Numbered from the stretch's first letter, positions 43,378 through 53,110 are shown. The stretch: DNA of 64,000 bases from CAJQQY01 sp045106765 (GCA_045106765.1 JBGCFD010000176.1:1-64000), one strand, 5' to 3'. Translations and numbers: made by a program. The notes: a model not told the origin generated them from the letters alone.

Positions 43378-44280
43378 ATGGATTTACATTGGGGAATTGA
43401 CTTAGGAGGAACTAAAATTGAAGGAGTCGTACTCGAAGGCGGTGACAATCCCACTCCTTTAAAACGATTAAGAGTTCCTACCGAAGCAGACAGAGGATAT
43501 CAACATATCTTGGATCAAATTGCAAAACTTGTTGAAGTTCTAATTGCTGAAACAGGTGTAAAGCCTGATAAAATAGGAATTGGAACACCAGGTGTGATTG
43601 ACCCAATTTTACAAACAATGAAAAATTCCAACACGACCATAATGAATGGAATGCCTTTCCAAAAAGATTTGGAGCAACTCCTCAAATTGCCAATTGTCGT
43701 TGCTAATGATGCTAATTGTTTTGCAGTTGCAGAAGCCAACATGGGAATTGTAAAAGATAAAATGCCAGATGCAAAAGTAGTTTTTGGAGTCATCATGGGT
43801 TCTGGTGTTGGAGGGGGAATTGTGATCGATGGAAAACCTCTTACCGGTCGACAAGGAATTGCAGGCGAGTGGGGGCACAATTTTTTAGATGCTTCAGGAG
43901 GAGATTGTTATTGTGGAAAAGTTGGATGTGTTGAAACAGTTCTTTCTGGAAAATCTTTGGAAAGATTCTACGAATCCCAATCTGGAGAACATTTAAAATT
44001 AAAAACAATCGTCGAAAGATATCACGCAGGAACGGATGGCTCAGCAACAAAAACAGTCAAACGGATGTTAAAGTTCTTTGGGAAAGGAATCGCAAATGTG
44101 ATTAACATTTTGGATCCTGATGCGATTGTTTTAGGAGGAGGAGTTGGCAATGTTGATTTGTTATATAAAGAAGGAGTGGAAGAAGCAAGAAAATATGTTT
44201 TCAACAATCGGTTCGATACGGTGTTCTTAAAACCGAAACTTGGTGATAGTGCAGGAGTATTTGGTGCGGCTCTTCTTTAA
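43378..44280 (+). CDS. ROK-family sugar kinase (glucokinase-like)
   Basis: The 300-residue cytoplasmic kinase has the phosphate-1 loop GIDLGGTKIEGVVLEG, the sugar-binding NDANCFAVAEA with catalytic Asp, the ROK signature GVIMGSGVGGGIVIDG, and the zinc cluster CYCGKVGC preceded by GEWGHNFLD. It could act as glucokinase, or on fructose or N-acetyl sugars. There is no DNA-binding domain, so it is not a ROK repressor. Confidence 0.92.
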   Translation: MDLHWGIDLGGTKIEGVVLEGGDNPTPLKRLRVPTEADRGYQHILDQIAKLVEVLIAETGVKPDKIGIGTPGVIDPILQTMKNSNTTIMNGMPFQKDLEQLLKLPIVVANDANCFAVAEANMGIVKDKMPDAKVVFGVIMGSGVGGGIVIDGKPLTGRQGIAGEWGHNFLDASGGDCYCGKVGCVETVLSGKSLERFYESQSGEHLKLKTIVERYHAGTDGSATKTVKRMLKFFGKGIANVINILDPDAIVLGGGVGNVDLLYKEGVEEARKYVFNNRFDTVFLKPKLGDSAGVFGAALL

Positions 44281-44374
44281 ATCGCAAACAAATGTTTTTT
44301 GAAAAATTTCATAAAGCATTTCTGTAAAAAATTAAAAACATACCTGACTTAAAAAATCAGAATACGTATACACC

Positions 44375-45001
44375 ATGTTACAAACCAAAAATTTAAAATT
44401 TTCCTACGACGGAAAAACCATTTTAGACTTCCCAGACATTAATTGTCAGCGAGGCGAACAATGGCTTTTGATCGGTCAATCAGGAAGTGGAAAAACAACT
44501 CTTTTACATTTGCTTGGTGGTCTACGAAAACCTAAGCAAGGTGAAATTTTGATTGACGGAAAAGATACTCGCCAACTTTCTTCAACTGCCTTGGATAAAT
44601 TCCGAGGAAAAAATATTGGTATCGTTTTTCAAAAACCTTATTTTGTAAGAGCTCTAACGGTGGAAGAAAATTTGATGTTAGCTCAACAATTAGCAGGGCA
44701 AGATATTAATAAGAAATACATTTATAAGCTACTCAATCAACTCAACGTTGGACATAAATTTAAATCTAGAGTTGATAATTTAAGCGAAGGAGAAAAACAA
44801 AGAGTTTCTATCGCTCGAGCATTGGTCAATCGTCCTGCTGTAATTTTAGCAGACGAACCTACTTCTGCTTTGGATGATAAAAATTGTCAAGAAGTAATTA
44901 CTTTATTAGAACAACAAGCTAAAGAAGCGAATGCAACCCTACTCATTGTGACGCATGATGGACGATTGAAAGATTTAGTGAAAAACCAAATTCAGCTATG
45001 A
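44375..45001 (+). CDS. ABC transporter ATP-binding protein, LolD/MacB-like
   Basis: A 208-residue ATPase with Walker A GQSGSGKT (34-41), Q-loop GIVFQKPYF, a signature LSEGEKQRVS that departs from LSGGQ, Walker B VILADEPTSALDD and the H-loop VTHDGRL. It belongs to the MacB/LolD class, which pairs with FtsX-type permeases and does not itself transport through a classical channel. It overlaps the next gene by 4 bp (ATGA), so the two form a unit. Confidence 0.92.
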   Translation: MLQTKNLKFSYDGKTILDFPDINCQRGEQWLLIGQSGSGKTTLLHLLGGLRKPKQGEILIDGKDTRQLSSTALDKFRGKNIGIVFQKPYFVRALTVEENLMLAQQLAGQDINKKYIYKLLNQLNVGHKFKSRVDNLSEGEKQRVSIARALVNRPAVILADEPTSALDDKNCQEVITLLEQQAKEANATLLIVTHDGRLKDLVKNQIQL

Positions 45002-46329
45002 GTACATTAAAATTAGCCTGGAAAAATTTAACTAATAAACCGCTCAACATGGCTTTGAGTCTGGTTTTGTTTGCACTTGGTGTTGGAATGATCTCTATGA
45101 TTTTTTTGATCGAAAACCAAGTTCAAGAAAAATTTGACAAAAACCTCGCAGGCATTTCTTTAGTAATTGGTGCAAAAGGAAGTCCTTTACAAATGATTTT
45201 GTGCAATATGTATCATGTCGATGATCCTACCGGAAATGTCAAGATTCAAGATGTCAAACCTTTTTTGAGTGGAAGGAATCCATTGATTGACAAAGCCATT
45301 CCTCTTTCTTTGGGAGATAGTTATAAGGGATTTCGAATTGTCGGAACAACTCAAGATTATCCTGAACTTTATAATGTCAAAATCTCAGATGGAAAAATTT
45401 GGAAAAATAATTTTGAAGCGAACATCGGAGCAGATGTTGCTAAAATTGCTAATTTGAAAATTGGTGACACCTTTCATAGTACACATGGTTTTTTGAGTGA
45501 TGGGATGAATGGGCATGACCATGGAGAATTTAAAGTTGTTGGTATTTTTCAAAAATCAAACTCCGTTATCGATCAACTAGTTTTATCTACGACTCAAAGT
45601 ATTTGGGAAGTACATGCTGATCATGATGAACCTGCAAGGACAGAAGAAGAAACTGATAATCATGAAGGGCACGATGATCATGACCACTCAGCACATGATC
45701 ACCACGATCATTCAGGACATGACCATGCACATGAAAACGCTACACCACCAAAACCTTTAATCGAAGAAGTCGACCAAGAGATCACTTCCATTTTAATCAA
45801 ATTTAAAGAATCTAGTAAAAAGAGTTTTCAAGCCTTAACGATGCTTCGAGGCATTAATGAAAATACAGAAGTCATGGCAGCCTCACCAGCCATTGAATTA
45901 AATCGACTCTATGATAACATGAGTTTAGGTGAAAGTTTTTTGAGAAATTTGGCGATGATTATTGTCTTCGTTTCTGGATTGAGTATTTTTATTTCATTAT
46001 TCAGTTCATTACGAGATCGAAAATATGAATTGGCGTTGATGAGAGTAATGGGGGCAACTCCAAGTAAACTTTTTATCCTCATTATTCTCGAAGGATTATT
46101 GTTGGCAATCATTGGATATGTGATTGGAATTATTTTAAGTCATTTAGGCATGAGTATTTTTGCTGGACAAATGGAAGACAAATATCATTATTCCTTTACA
46201 GCTATGAAATTTTTAAAAGAAGAATTTTACTTGCTTGGTGGTGCATTGTTTATTGGATTCGTTGCTGCAGTAATTCCTGCTTATCAAGCTTTTAAAACGG
46301 ATATTTCTCAAACTTTAACAGAATCATAG
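44998..46329 (+). CDS. FtsX/LolE-like ABC permease with histidine-rich loop
   Basis: The 443-residue protein has an N-terminal helix (about 18-38), a large periplasmic MacB-like domain and three C-terminal FtsX helices (about 310-340, 360-390, 405-435; LMRVMGATPSKLFILIILEG). Inside the periplasmic domain, residues about 206-250 are packed with His and Asp/Glu (HDDHDHSAHDHHDHSGHDHA), a probable metal-binding loop. Together with the upstream ATPase and the downstream DUF3299 gene, this recalls zinc-linked ABC clusters such as Vibrio ZrgABCDE. I infer metal handling rather than lipoprotein release. Confidence 0.88.
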   Translation: MSTLKLAWKNLTNKPLNMALSLVLFALGVGMISMIFLIENQVQEKFDKNLAGISLVIGAKGSPLQMILCNMYHVDDPTGNVKIQDVKPFLSGRNPLIDKAIPLSLGDSYKGFRIVGTTQDYPELYNVKISDGKIWKNNFEANIGADVAKIANLKIGDTFHSTHGFLSDGMNGHDHGEFKVVGIFQKSNSVIDQLVLSTTQSIWEVHADHDEPARTEEETDNHEGHDDHDHSAHDHHDHSGHDHAHENATPPKPLIEEVDQEITSILIKFKESSKKSFQALTMLRGINENTEVMAASPAIELNRLYDNMSLGESFLRNLAMIIVFVSGLSIFISLFSSLRDRKYELALMRVMGATPSKLFILIILEGLLLAIIGYVIGIILSHLGMSIFAGQMEDKYHYSFTAMKFLKEEFYLLGGALFIGFVAAVIPAYQAFKTDISQTLTES

Positions 46330-46397
46330 GTCGGTTTTAGAAAACCGATTTGCAAATTTTAACAAAGTATTAAATTACTTCATTGAAAGTATTACGT

Positions 46398-46405
46398 TAT
46401 ATTTG
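46398..46405 (+). promoter_or_regulatory. Possible -7 element of the DUF3299 gene
   Basis: TATATTTG matches TAnnTTTG, but no TTG is at the usual distance. It suggests a separate transcript start near 46411, which favours the ATG at 46452 over a TTG at 46413. Confidence 0.4.
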
Positions 46406-46451
46406 TGAATGATTGAGGTGTTTGCTTTTACCAAATAAGAAAAAAGATATT

Positions 46452-46958
46452 ATGAAAAAAATAACCATTGCGATATTCAGTTTATTATTAGTAGCTACTG
46501 TTTCAAATATTAGCTCTGCTCAATCTTCTACTAAAGAAGATAAAAAACAAACTGTCAAGGCTCCAACAGAACCTTCAAATGCAGCTAAGGCTTGGAAAAC
46601 ATTAAGTAAAATTACTTTCAAAAAAGAGTATGATGAAATCATGGGTTTTAAAGTAGACAAACCTGTTTTCAGTAAAGAAGTGCTCGAATTAGAAGACAAG
46701 GTAATCGAAATCAAAGGATATATTATTCCCGTCGAAGGATATAAAAGTCATAAAGAATTTGTGTTTTCAGCTTTTCCATATAATATGTGTTTCTTCTGTG
46801 GTGGCGCTGGGCCTGAAACAGTAATGGAAGTGATGGCAAAAGAACCCGTAAAATATTCTGCAGAAGCAGTTACACTTCGAGGAAAATTAAAAACTAATTC
46901 TGATGATATCAATCGTTTGATTTATACTTTGGAAGATGCAGAATTAGTGAAAGAATAA
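46452..46958 (+). CDS. DUF3299-family exported protein
   Basis: From the ATG chosen here the product has 168 residues with a Sec signal peptide (KKITIAIFSLLLVATV, ending SSAQ). The rest fits DUF3299: KVIEIKGYIIPVEGYKSHKE, then the cysteine pair CFFC (113-116) in PYNMCFFCGGAGPETVMEVM, and VTLRGKLKTNSDDINRLIYT. DUF3299 genes often lie beside LolCDE-like transporters thought to handle metals. The CxxC could bind metal or be redox active. It lies about 120 bp past the permease gene. Confidence 0.85.
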   Translation: MKKITIAIFSLLLVATVSNISSAQSSTKEDKKQTVKAPTEPSNAAKAWKTLSKITFKKEYDEIMGFKVDKPVFSKEVLELEDKVIEIKGYIIPVEGYKSHKEFVFSAFPYNMCFFCGGAGPETVMEVMAKEPVKYSAEAVTLRGKLKTNSDDINRLIYTLEDAELVKE

Positions 46959-46983
46959 TTTTTTTTGAAATTGATATTCACAA

Positions 46984-47018
46984 AAACGGTGTTAGCATTC
47001 TAAGTGCTAACACCGTTT
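46984..47018 (+). terminator. Terminator after DUF3299 gene, GTTAGC family copy 2
   Basis: A perfect 14-bp stem (AAACGGTGTTAGCA at 46984-46997, inverted at 47005-47018) with a 7-nt loop and a T-rich tail. Its core resembles the hairpin at 18239-18269. Confidence 0.8.
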
Positions 47019-47122
47019 CTATTTTTATTATTTAATTTTCAAAAAACAATACTAAGTTTGCAAAATATTTTACTTCAAAAAAATCGTCCCTTTTTGGGAT
47101 TTCACTTTCTTTAATTTTCAAC

Positions 47123-49513
47123 ATGAATATAAACGCACAAAATAATTTAGGTTATCAAATGCCTCCCAAAGCGATTGCTGATTTGATCGATGCACCACCG
47201 ACCTCTGCGGCAAGTTTGAGTCCTTCGGGTGATATAATGTTATTATTAGGTCGAGCCAGTTTGCCTTCTATTGAAGAAGTAGCTCAGGAAGAATTACGTT
47301 TAGCTGGTATTCGAATTAATCCTCGAACTAATGGTTCGAGCCGTTCTTCTCATTTCAATAGTATGAAAATGAAATCGGTGGATGGGAAAATAGAAAACGA
47401 AATTGAAGGCCTGCCTAATAATCCAAAAATAGAAAATGTAAGTTGGTCGCCTGATGGCTCACGAGTTGTTTTTACCATTACCAAAGAAAATGGATTGGAA
47501 TTATGGACTGCTGATTTAAAAAAAGGTAGCGCAAAAAAATTAACTGAGGCAAATGTAAATGATGCCATGGGAGGATTACCCTACTCTTGGTTTTCAGATA
47601 GCAAAACAATTATTTATAAAAAAATAAATCCTAACCGAGGAGTGACTCCAAAGGAAAATATCAAACCAATTGGTCCAACTATTCAATCCAACGAAGGTAA
47701 ATCTGCACCAGTCAGAACTTACCAAGATTTATTAAAAAATCGACATGACGAAACTTTGTTTGAATATTACACCGTTTCAGAATTAATTAAAGTTGATTTC
47801 GAAACTGGCAAGGTTCAACCTTTTGGAAAAACAGGAATCGTCAAAGGAATGAGCACTTCACCTGATGGAAATTACGTCATGGTTTACACGGTGCAAAGGC
47901 CTTTTTCTTACATCGTTCCTTTTGCTCGATTTCCATTTGATATTGATATTTATGACAAAGACGGAAACGATGTAACTAAGCTCGCACAAATTCCTTCAGC
48001 TGAAAATATTCCAAAAGGTTTTGGTGCCACTAGAACTGGTCCTCGTAATTTTACTTGGAGAGCAGATGCACCTGCAACTGTTTATTGGGTAGAAGCGCAA
48101 GATGGAGGTGATCCAAAAGCGGAAGCAAAAATTCGAGATAAAATGTTTTTCAAATCTGCTCCCTTCAAAGGAAAAACACAAGAAGGAATCAGTTTTGAAT
48201 TACGCTATGGAGGAGTGACTTGGGGAAATGAAAATCTAGCAATGTCTTCCGAATGGGAATGGGAAACTCGTCGAGAAATAACTAGCAGTTGGAATCCGTC
48301 TGCTCCTAACGAAGACAAAAAAATCATCTTCGATCGTTCATGGGAAGATCGTTACAATAGCCCAGGTAGTTTTGAAACTCATCGAAATAAATATGGTCGT
48401 GGTGTTCTCTTAACCTCGAACGAAGGGAAAACACTTTACCTCTCAGGTCAAGGTGCGTCACCAGAAGGTAACCGTCCGTTTGTTGATAAATTTGATTTGG
48501 CTACAAAAAAGTCAACTCGGCTTTGGAGATCAGAAGCACCTTATTATGAAGTACCCGTTGAAATTTTAGATATTGAAAAAGGAAGTATTTTAACTCGTCG
48601 AGAGTCGAAAGAAGAACCACCGAATTATTTTATCAAAGACATTAATTCAAAGAAAAATAAACAATTAACTTTTTTCAAAAATCCTTACGAGTCATTAAAA
48701 GGTGTAAAAAAAGAATTGGTTAAATACAATCGAAAAGATGGTGTCGAACTAACGGGAACCATGTACACTCCCGCAGGTTATGATGCTGAAAAAGATGGTC
48801 GATTACCTGTACTTATGTGGGCTTATCCGCGCGAATATAAAAGTGCCAACGCAGCAGGTCAAGTGAGTGACTCTCCTCATGAATTTACTCGTTTGTATTG
48901 GGGATCTCCAATTTTTTGGGTGACACAAGGCTATGCTGTTTTTGATGATTTCGGAATGCCGATTATAGGCGAAGGAGATGAAGAACCTAATGAAAAATTT
49001 CGAGAGCAACTGGTCATGGATGCGGAAGCTGCAATTGACAAAATTGTAGAAATGGGAGTTGGAGATAAAGATCGTTTAGTTGTCGGAGGGCATTCTTATG
49101 GTGCATTTATGACCGCAAATTTATTGGCACATTGCGATTTATTTGCAGCAGGAATTGCAAGAAGTGGCGCTTATAATCGAACCTTGACACCTTTTGGTTT
49201 CCAATCAGAAGAACGAACTTTTTGGGAAACTCCAGAGACTTACTTTAACATGTCTCCCTTCGTACACGCTGACAAAATCAAAGAACCACTTCTTTTGATT
49301 CATGGAAATGCCGATAATAATTCTGGAACTTATCCTATGCAAAGTGAGCGATTTTATGCTGCGTTAAAAGGTCATGGCGCAACTGTTCGATTAGTGATGT
49401 TGCCTCATGAGAGTCATGGTTATCAAGCTCGTGAATCAATTATGCACATGCTTTGGGAAATGACAGAATGGATGAATAAATATGTAAAAGAGAAAAAAAT
49501 TAAAGAGGTCTAA
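47123..49513 (+). CDS. S9-family prolyl-oligopeptidase-like peptidase
   Basis: The 796 residues hold an N-terminal beta-propeller (about 30-500) and a C-terminal alpha/beta-hydrolase peptidase domain: GGHSYGAF with nucleophile Ser658, Asp in IHGNADNNSG and His in LPHESHGY. Relatives begin with a signal peptide directly before QNNLGYQ. Here the frame upstream of the ATG reads KKSSLFGISLSLIFN, a fitting signal peptide, but it contains no ATG, GTG or TTG back to the stop at 47033. As annotated, the protein lacks a full signal, so its location is uncertain. A TAAGTTTG box at 47053-47060 may drive it. Confidence 0.88.
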   Translation: MNINAQNNLGYQMPPKAIADLIDAPPTSAASLSPSGDIMLLLGRASLPSIEEVAQEELRLAGIRINPRTNGSSRSSHFNSMKMKSVDGKIENEIEGLPNNPKIENVSWSPDGSRVVFTITKENGLELWTADLKKGSAKKLTEANVNDAMGGLPYSWFSDSKTIIYKKINPNRGVTPKENIKPIGPTIQSNEGKSAPVRTYQDLLKNRHDETLFEYYTVSELIKVDFETGKVQPFGKTGIVKGMSTSPDGNYVMVYTVQRPFSYIVPFARFPFDIDIYDKDGNDVTKLAQIPSAENIPKGFGATRTGPRNFTWRADAPATVYWVEAQDGGDPKAEAKIRDKMFFKSAPFKGKTQEGISFELRYGGVTWGNENLAMSSEWEWETRREITSSWNPSAPNEDKKIIFDRSWEDRYNSPGSFETHRNKYGRGVLLTSNEGKTLYLSGQGASPEGNRPFVDKFDLATKKSTRLWRSEAPYYEVPVEILDIEKGSILTRRESKEEPPNYFIKDINSKKNKQLTFFKNPYESLKGVKKELVKYNRKDGVELTGTMYTPAGYDAEKDGRLPVLMWAYPREYKSANAAGQVSDSPHEFTRLYWGSPIFWVTQGYAVFDDFGMPIIGEGDEEPNEKFREQLVMDAEAAIDKIVEMGVGDKDRLVVGGHSYGAFMTANLLAHCDLFAAGIARSGAYNRTLTPFGFQSEERTFWETPETYFNMSPFVHADKIKEPLLLIHGNADNNSGTYPMQSERFYAALKGHGATVRLVMLPHESHGYQARESIMHMLWEMTEWMNKYVKEKKIKEV

Positions 49514-49535
49514 CTTTAAGGCTTTTAATTTTGAG

Positions 49536-49575
49536 CACAGAGATGCGGGAACGCAGAGAACTAAAAACTCTGCGT
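49536..49575. repeat. GCAGAG-type palindromic repeat between convergent genes
   Basis: CACAGAGATGCGGGAACGCA begins a motif with a hairpin ACGCAGAG/CTCTGCGT (49551-49558 with 49568-49575). Similar CAGAGACGCAGAG strings are widespread intergenic repeats in Bacteroidota and other groups. It may also act as a terminator for the S9 and cytochrome genes. Confidence 0.55.
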
Positions 49576-49603
49576 CTTCGTATTTCTACATTCAATTTTT
49601 TTA

Positions 49604-51844
49604 TTATTTTTTATACTTCTCCACTAATTCTTTTTCTGAAAAAAGACTTCCACTCTCTGGTATTTCATTTCTCAATTCTTTTACTCTCTTATTTTGAATT
49701 CCTTGTGGAGTTAAGCTAAAAGCATTTTTTACATAAGCAGTAATTGCTGCAATTTTTTCATCCGTTAATTCATCATTATCTTTTAGTCCGGGCATTGCCG
49801 CTTGAAATTTCACTAGTTTTCCTTCGATAGTAATTTCGCCTTGCAAGCCATGCAAAATGATAGAAGTAACTACTTCTGAATTCATTTCTACCAAGTCTGC
49901 GGCGAGCAACGATGGTGCTAAATTTTGAATACCTTCTCCTCCAATTCCATGACATGCTGCACAATGAATATTAAATAAATCTCGCCCGACGGTCTTGTCA
50001 TCCATTCCAATTTTAATTCGATTAAAAATTCGGTTGGGATTATCATTTTTGATATTGGCTACAACTTGTTTGAGTTTGTTTTTTAAAACATCACTTCCTC
50101 CTCGATATATATATGCTAAAACGGATTTTTCTTCCCCTTGCAAACTACTAGCGGTTGCTTCTGCAATTAATTCATCATCAGGGTAACGCTTATTTATTTT
50201 TAATAATAATTCATATACTGCTTTTGGATTTTCAATTTCATTAACAGAAAGTGCAATTTGCAAATCAATTTCTTTATTTTTTAGTTGAAAAAAATGATTG
50301 TATTTTTTTAAAATTTTTTCAGAAAAAGAATAGGTAAGTTTATTGGGGAAATTTTCTAATAACTTAATTGTTGAAGCAATTACTTTTGGATGCCAATCAT
50401 TTTTCACTTCTAATAAAATCATTTCATCCAAAGAATCTAATCCTTCCAGAATCCAATACGCATGAATTTGAGCGAGATGGTTTTCAGAATTCGTGGCAAT
50501 AGATTTTAATTTTTCAATCGCATCCGTTGCATTTCGATGAATCAATAATTGTTGGGCTCGATCTCGCAACCAACCATTTTTATTTTTTAATACATCACAT
50601 AAATCTTCATTTCCTAATTTTTCTAAATCAATATTTTCCGATTTATTTTCCTTTTGAAAAACTCGAAAGATTCGACCGGAGTTTATAATCGTATCCAGTT
50701 CTCTTTCCTCAATTTGTTTTTTCAAATAAGCTGTCATATAAACTTTATGTTGAATAATTCCACGATGCATATCTGTGATATAAAAACTTCCGTCAGGTGC
50801 ATTATTTAAATTCACAGGACGAAAACCTTCGTCAGTCGTGATCAAAAATTCTTTGTCATTCCATGCAGGTTGACCTTCTATCTTTGCATCATTTTCAGAT
50901 AACTTAATCCGTTTAATCGCATTAATTTCTGGAGCACAAACGAAAGCATTTCCTTTGTAGTCTTCCTCGAAATCATTCCCTCGATAAATCATCGGCGAGC
51001 AAGCAGAAGTAAACGAAACTAATTTTCCATTTTCGTCCAACATCCCATCCATGTATCCTCGATTAACTGCCGTCGATTGCAACGGATTTAGACTTCGATC
51101 AACACATATATTTTTCCCAACTCCTTCCTTCGGATGTAGAAATTTATTGCGCGTCATTTGATTTGGCATCACATAATCTCCATATAATGGATTAGAGTTA
51201 TCATTATAAAAAAGTCGCCCGTAGTCATCGCGAGTGATTCCCCATTGTCCTCGGAAGTGTGTTGGTTCTTTTTTCCAAACACCATCTACTCTCCGATATC
51301 GAAAATTACTTTTTGCATTATAAATCCAATTATCCAAGTTCATTATTAAGCCATTTGGTTGATGCTCTACATTCCCACCGATTGCGTAAAGACTATCAAC
51401 TAGAACTCGATTCTTAGGTTGGTCATTTTCTATTTCTACAAAAAATAAATTAGGTGCTTCAGCATAAAGTAATCCTCCATAAACTAATGCCATTGCTCGT
51501 GGCTGATGTAATTTTTCTAAAAAAACTTTCGCATGATCCATTCGACCATTTCCATTTTTGTCTTCCAATATAACAATACGCCCACGTGCGACATCTTCAT
51601 CACTTCCATGAATGTTCGGCATATAGTCTGGCATTTCCATTACCCATACTCTTCCTTGATTATCAAAAGTCATGGCGACAGGTGCTTCGATCAAAGGTTC
51701 TGATGCGATGAGTTCGATTTGAAAATTATCCTGTAAAATAAAATCACTTAGATCAATTTCAGGTTCTGAAATATTTGATTGTGGATCTGATTGGCAAGAA
51801 ATAAAAAAGATTAAAATAAAAAGTAGATATTTGGAATTCATCAT
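49604..51844 (-). CDS. PVC-type dehydrogenase with C-terminal cytochrome c
   Basis: The 746-residue protein has a lipoprotein signal (LLFILIFFISC), an N-terminal six-bladed propeller of the PVC-type/GDH-like kind (APVAMTFDNQGRVWVMEMPD, NGNGRMDHAKVFLEKLHQPR), a HEAT-like middle part (about 420-580) and a C-terminal class I cytochrome c with heme motif CAACH (628-632) and a Met ligand in AAMPGL. It likely oxidises a sugar or alcohol at the membrane and passes electrons to the heme. It is divergent from a DUF1080 gene, a frequent companion. Confidence 0.88.
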   Translation of the reverse strand: MMNSKYLLFILIFFISCQSDPQSNISEPEIDLSDFILQDNFQIELIASEPLIEAPVAMTFDNQGRVWVMEMPDYMPNIHGSDEDVARGRIVILEDKNGNGRMDHAKVFLEKLHQPRAMALVYGGLLYAEAPNLFFVEIENDQPKNRVLVDSLYAIGGNVEHQPNGLIMNLDNWIYNAKSNFRYRRVDGVWKKEPTHFRGQWGITRDDYGRLFYNDNSNPLYGDYVMPNQMTRNKFLHPKEGVGKNICVDRSLNPLQSTAVNRGYMDGMLDENGKLVSFTSACSPMIYRGNDFEEDYKGNAFVCAPEINAIKRIKLSENDAKIEGQPAWNDKEFLITTDEGFRPVNLNNAPDGSFYITDMHRGIIQHKVYMTAYLKKQIEERELDTIINSGRIFRVFQKENKSENIDLEKLGNEDLCDVLKNKNGWLRDRAQQLLIHRNATDAIEKLKSIATNSENHLAQIHAYWILEGLDSLDEMILLEVKNDWHPKVIASTIKLLENFPNKLTYSFSEKILKKYNHFFQLKNKEIDLQIALSVNEIENPKAVYELLLKINKRYPDDELIAEATASSLQGEEKSVLAYIYRGGSDVLKNKLKQVVANIKNDNPNRIFNRIKIGMDDKTVGRDLFNIHCAACHGIGGEGIQNLAPSLLAADLVEMNSEVVTSIILHGLQGEITIEGKLVKFQAAMPGLKDNDELTDEKIAAITAYVKNAFSLTPQGIQNKRVKELRNEIPESGSLFSEKELVEKYKK

Positions 51845-51886
51845 ATTGTGAAACTGATTTTTTCATAAAAATAAAAAAGATTATCC

Positions 51887-53110
51887 ATGAAGTGGTTTTT
51901 ACTTTTTGTTTCTGTTCTATTTTTTTCCTGTAATCAATCTAAAAAGGTTTCCGAATCTTCTGATTGGGAATTACTTTTTAATGAACAAAATCTCAACAAC
52001 TGGGAAGTTAGAAATGGAACAGCTGAATTTACAATCGAAGAAAAAGAACTCGTCGGAACTGCAAAATTGAATACACCCAACACGTTTTTATGCCCCAAAA
52101 AAATGTACGATGATTTTATTTTGGAGTTAGAATTAAAAGTAGATCAGCCTCTCAATTCTGGCATTCAAATTCGAAGTAACTCGATTCCAACTTATTATGA
52201 TGGAGCGGTGCATGGTTATCAAGTTGAAGTTGATCCAAGTCCACGAGCATTTAGCGGCGGAATCTATGATGAGTCTCGACGAGGTTGGATTTATCCACTT
52301 TGTGAAAATTCAAAAGGACGAAAGGGTTTTAAAAATGATGTTTGGAATAAGTATCGAATTGAAGCAATTGGTTCGTCGATTCGAGTTTGGGTAAATGGAA
52401 TTCAGACAGCTAACCTTCGAGACGATTTAACTGCGAAAGGTTTTATTGGATTACAAGTTCATAGTATTGGAAAAGATTCTTCCATGATTGGAAAAACTGT
52501 TCGATGGAGAAATATTAAAATCACTACCAATAATTTAGAAAAATTAAAATCGCCTGATGATGGCAAAACGCCTGAGATAAATTTAGTTCCAAATCAACTA
52601 AGTGATCGAGAAAAGGAAAACGGCTATATTTCTTATTTAAATGAAAGTGAAAAAAATCAACTCAAGGAAGGTGAATCAATTGGTTTTGAAAGTGTGGAAA
52701 ATTTTGACTTGAAATTTGAATTTAATTTTTCCAAAAACTCCGAAGGTGGTATTGAATATTTTTCCAATGAAAAAAACGAAAAATGTATTTTCCAACTCAT
52801 TGATAATGATTCACTTTCAAAAGAAGAGCAAAGTGGAAATCAATCTTTAGCCTCCCTAAAAGGAATAATTCCTTCACAAAATTTATGTGTTCCGGGAAGA
52901 CATCGAGATTTTCGAGGGTTAGAAAATTGGAACACAGGTCGAATCATTGTTCAAGATGGAAAAATAGAACATTGGATGAATGGCTATAAAATGATGGAAC
53001 AGGAAATTTCGGAACTAAATTTGAATTGGAAGAAAGGAAACCATCAAATATCAATTAAAAATAATATGGGAGAAGTCCATTTTAGAAGTCTTCGATTAAA
53101 AAAATTGTAA
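51887..53110 (+). CDS. Lipoprotein with two DUF1080 (3-keto-disaccharide hydrolase) domains
   Basis: The 407-residue protein has a lipoprotein signal (KWFLLFVSVLFFSC, Cys at 15). Residues about 25-215 are a DUF1080 concanavalin-like domain (WELLFNEQNLNNWEVRNGTA, SGIQIRSN, YHGYQVEVD-type region). Residues about 235-407 are a second, more divergent copy (GGIEYFSNE, WNTGRIIVQDGKIEHWMNGY). Members hydrolyse 3-keto-glycosides produced by sugar-3-dehydrogenases. Sharing a promoter region with the cytochrome dehydrogenase fits such a pathway, though that enzyme's reaction is not known. Confidence 0.85.
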   Translation: MKWFLLFVSVLFFSCNQSKKVSESSDWELLFNEQNLNNWEVRNGTAEFTIEEKELVGTAKLNTPNTFLCPKKMYDDFILELELKVDQPLNSGIQIRSNSIPTYYDGAVHGYQVEVDPSPRAFSGGIYDESRRGWIYPLCENSKGRKGFKNDVWNKYRIEAIGSSIRVWVNGIQTANLRDDLTAKGFIGLQVHSIGKDSSMIGKTVRWRNIKITTNNLEKLKSPDDGKTPEINLVPNQLSDREKENGYISYLNESEKNQLKEGESIGFESVENFDLKFEFNFSKNSEGGIEYFSNEKNEKCIFQLIDNDSLSKEEQSGNQSLASLKGIIPSQNLCVPGRHRDFRGLENWNTGRIIVQDGKIEHWMNGYKMMEQEISELNLNWKKGNHQISIKNNMGEVHFRSLRLKKL

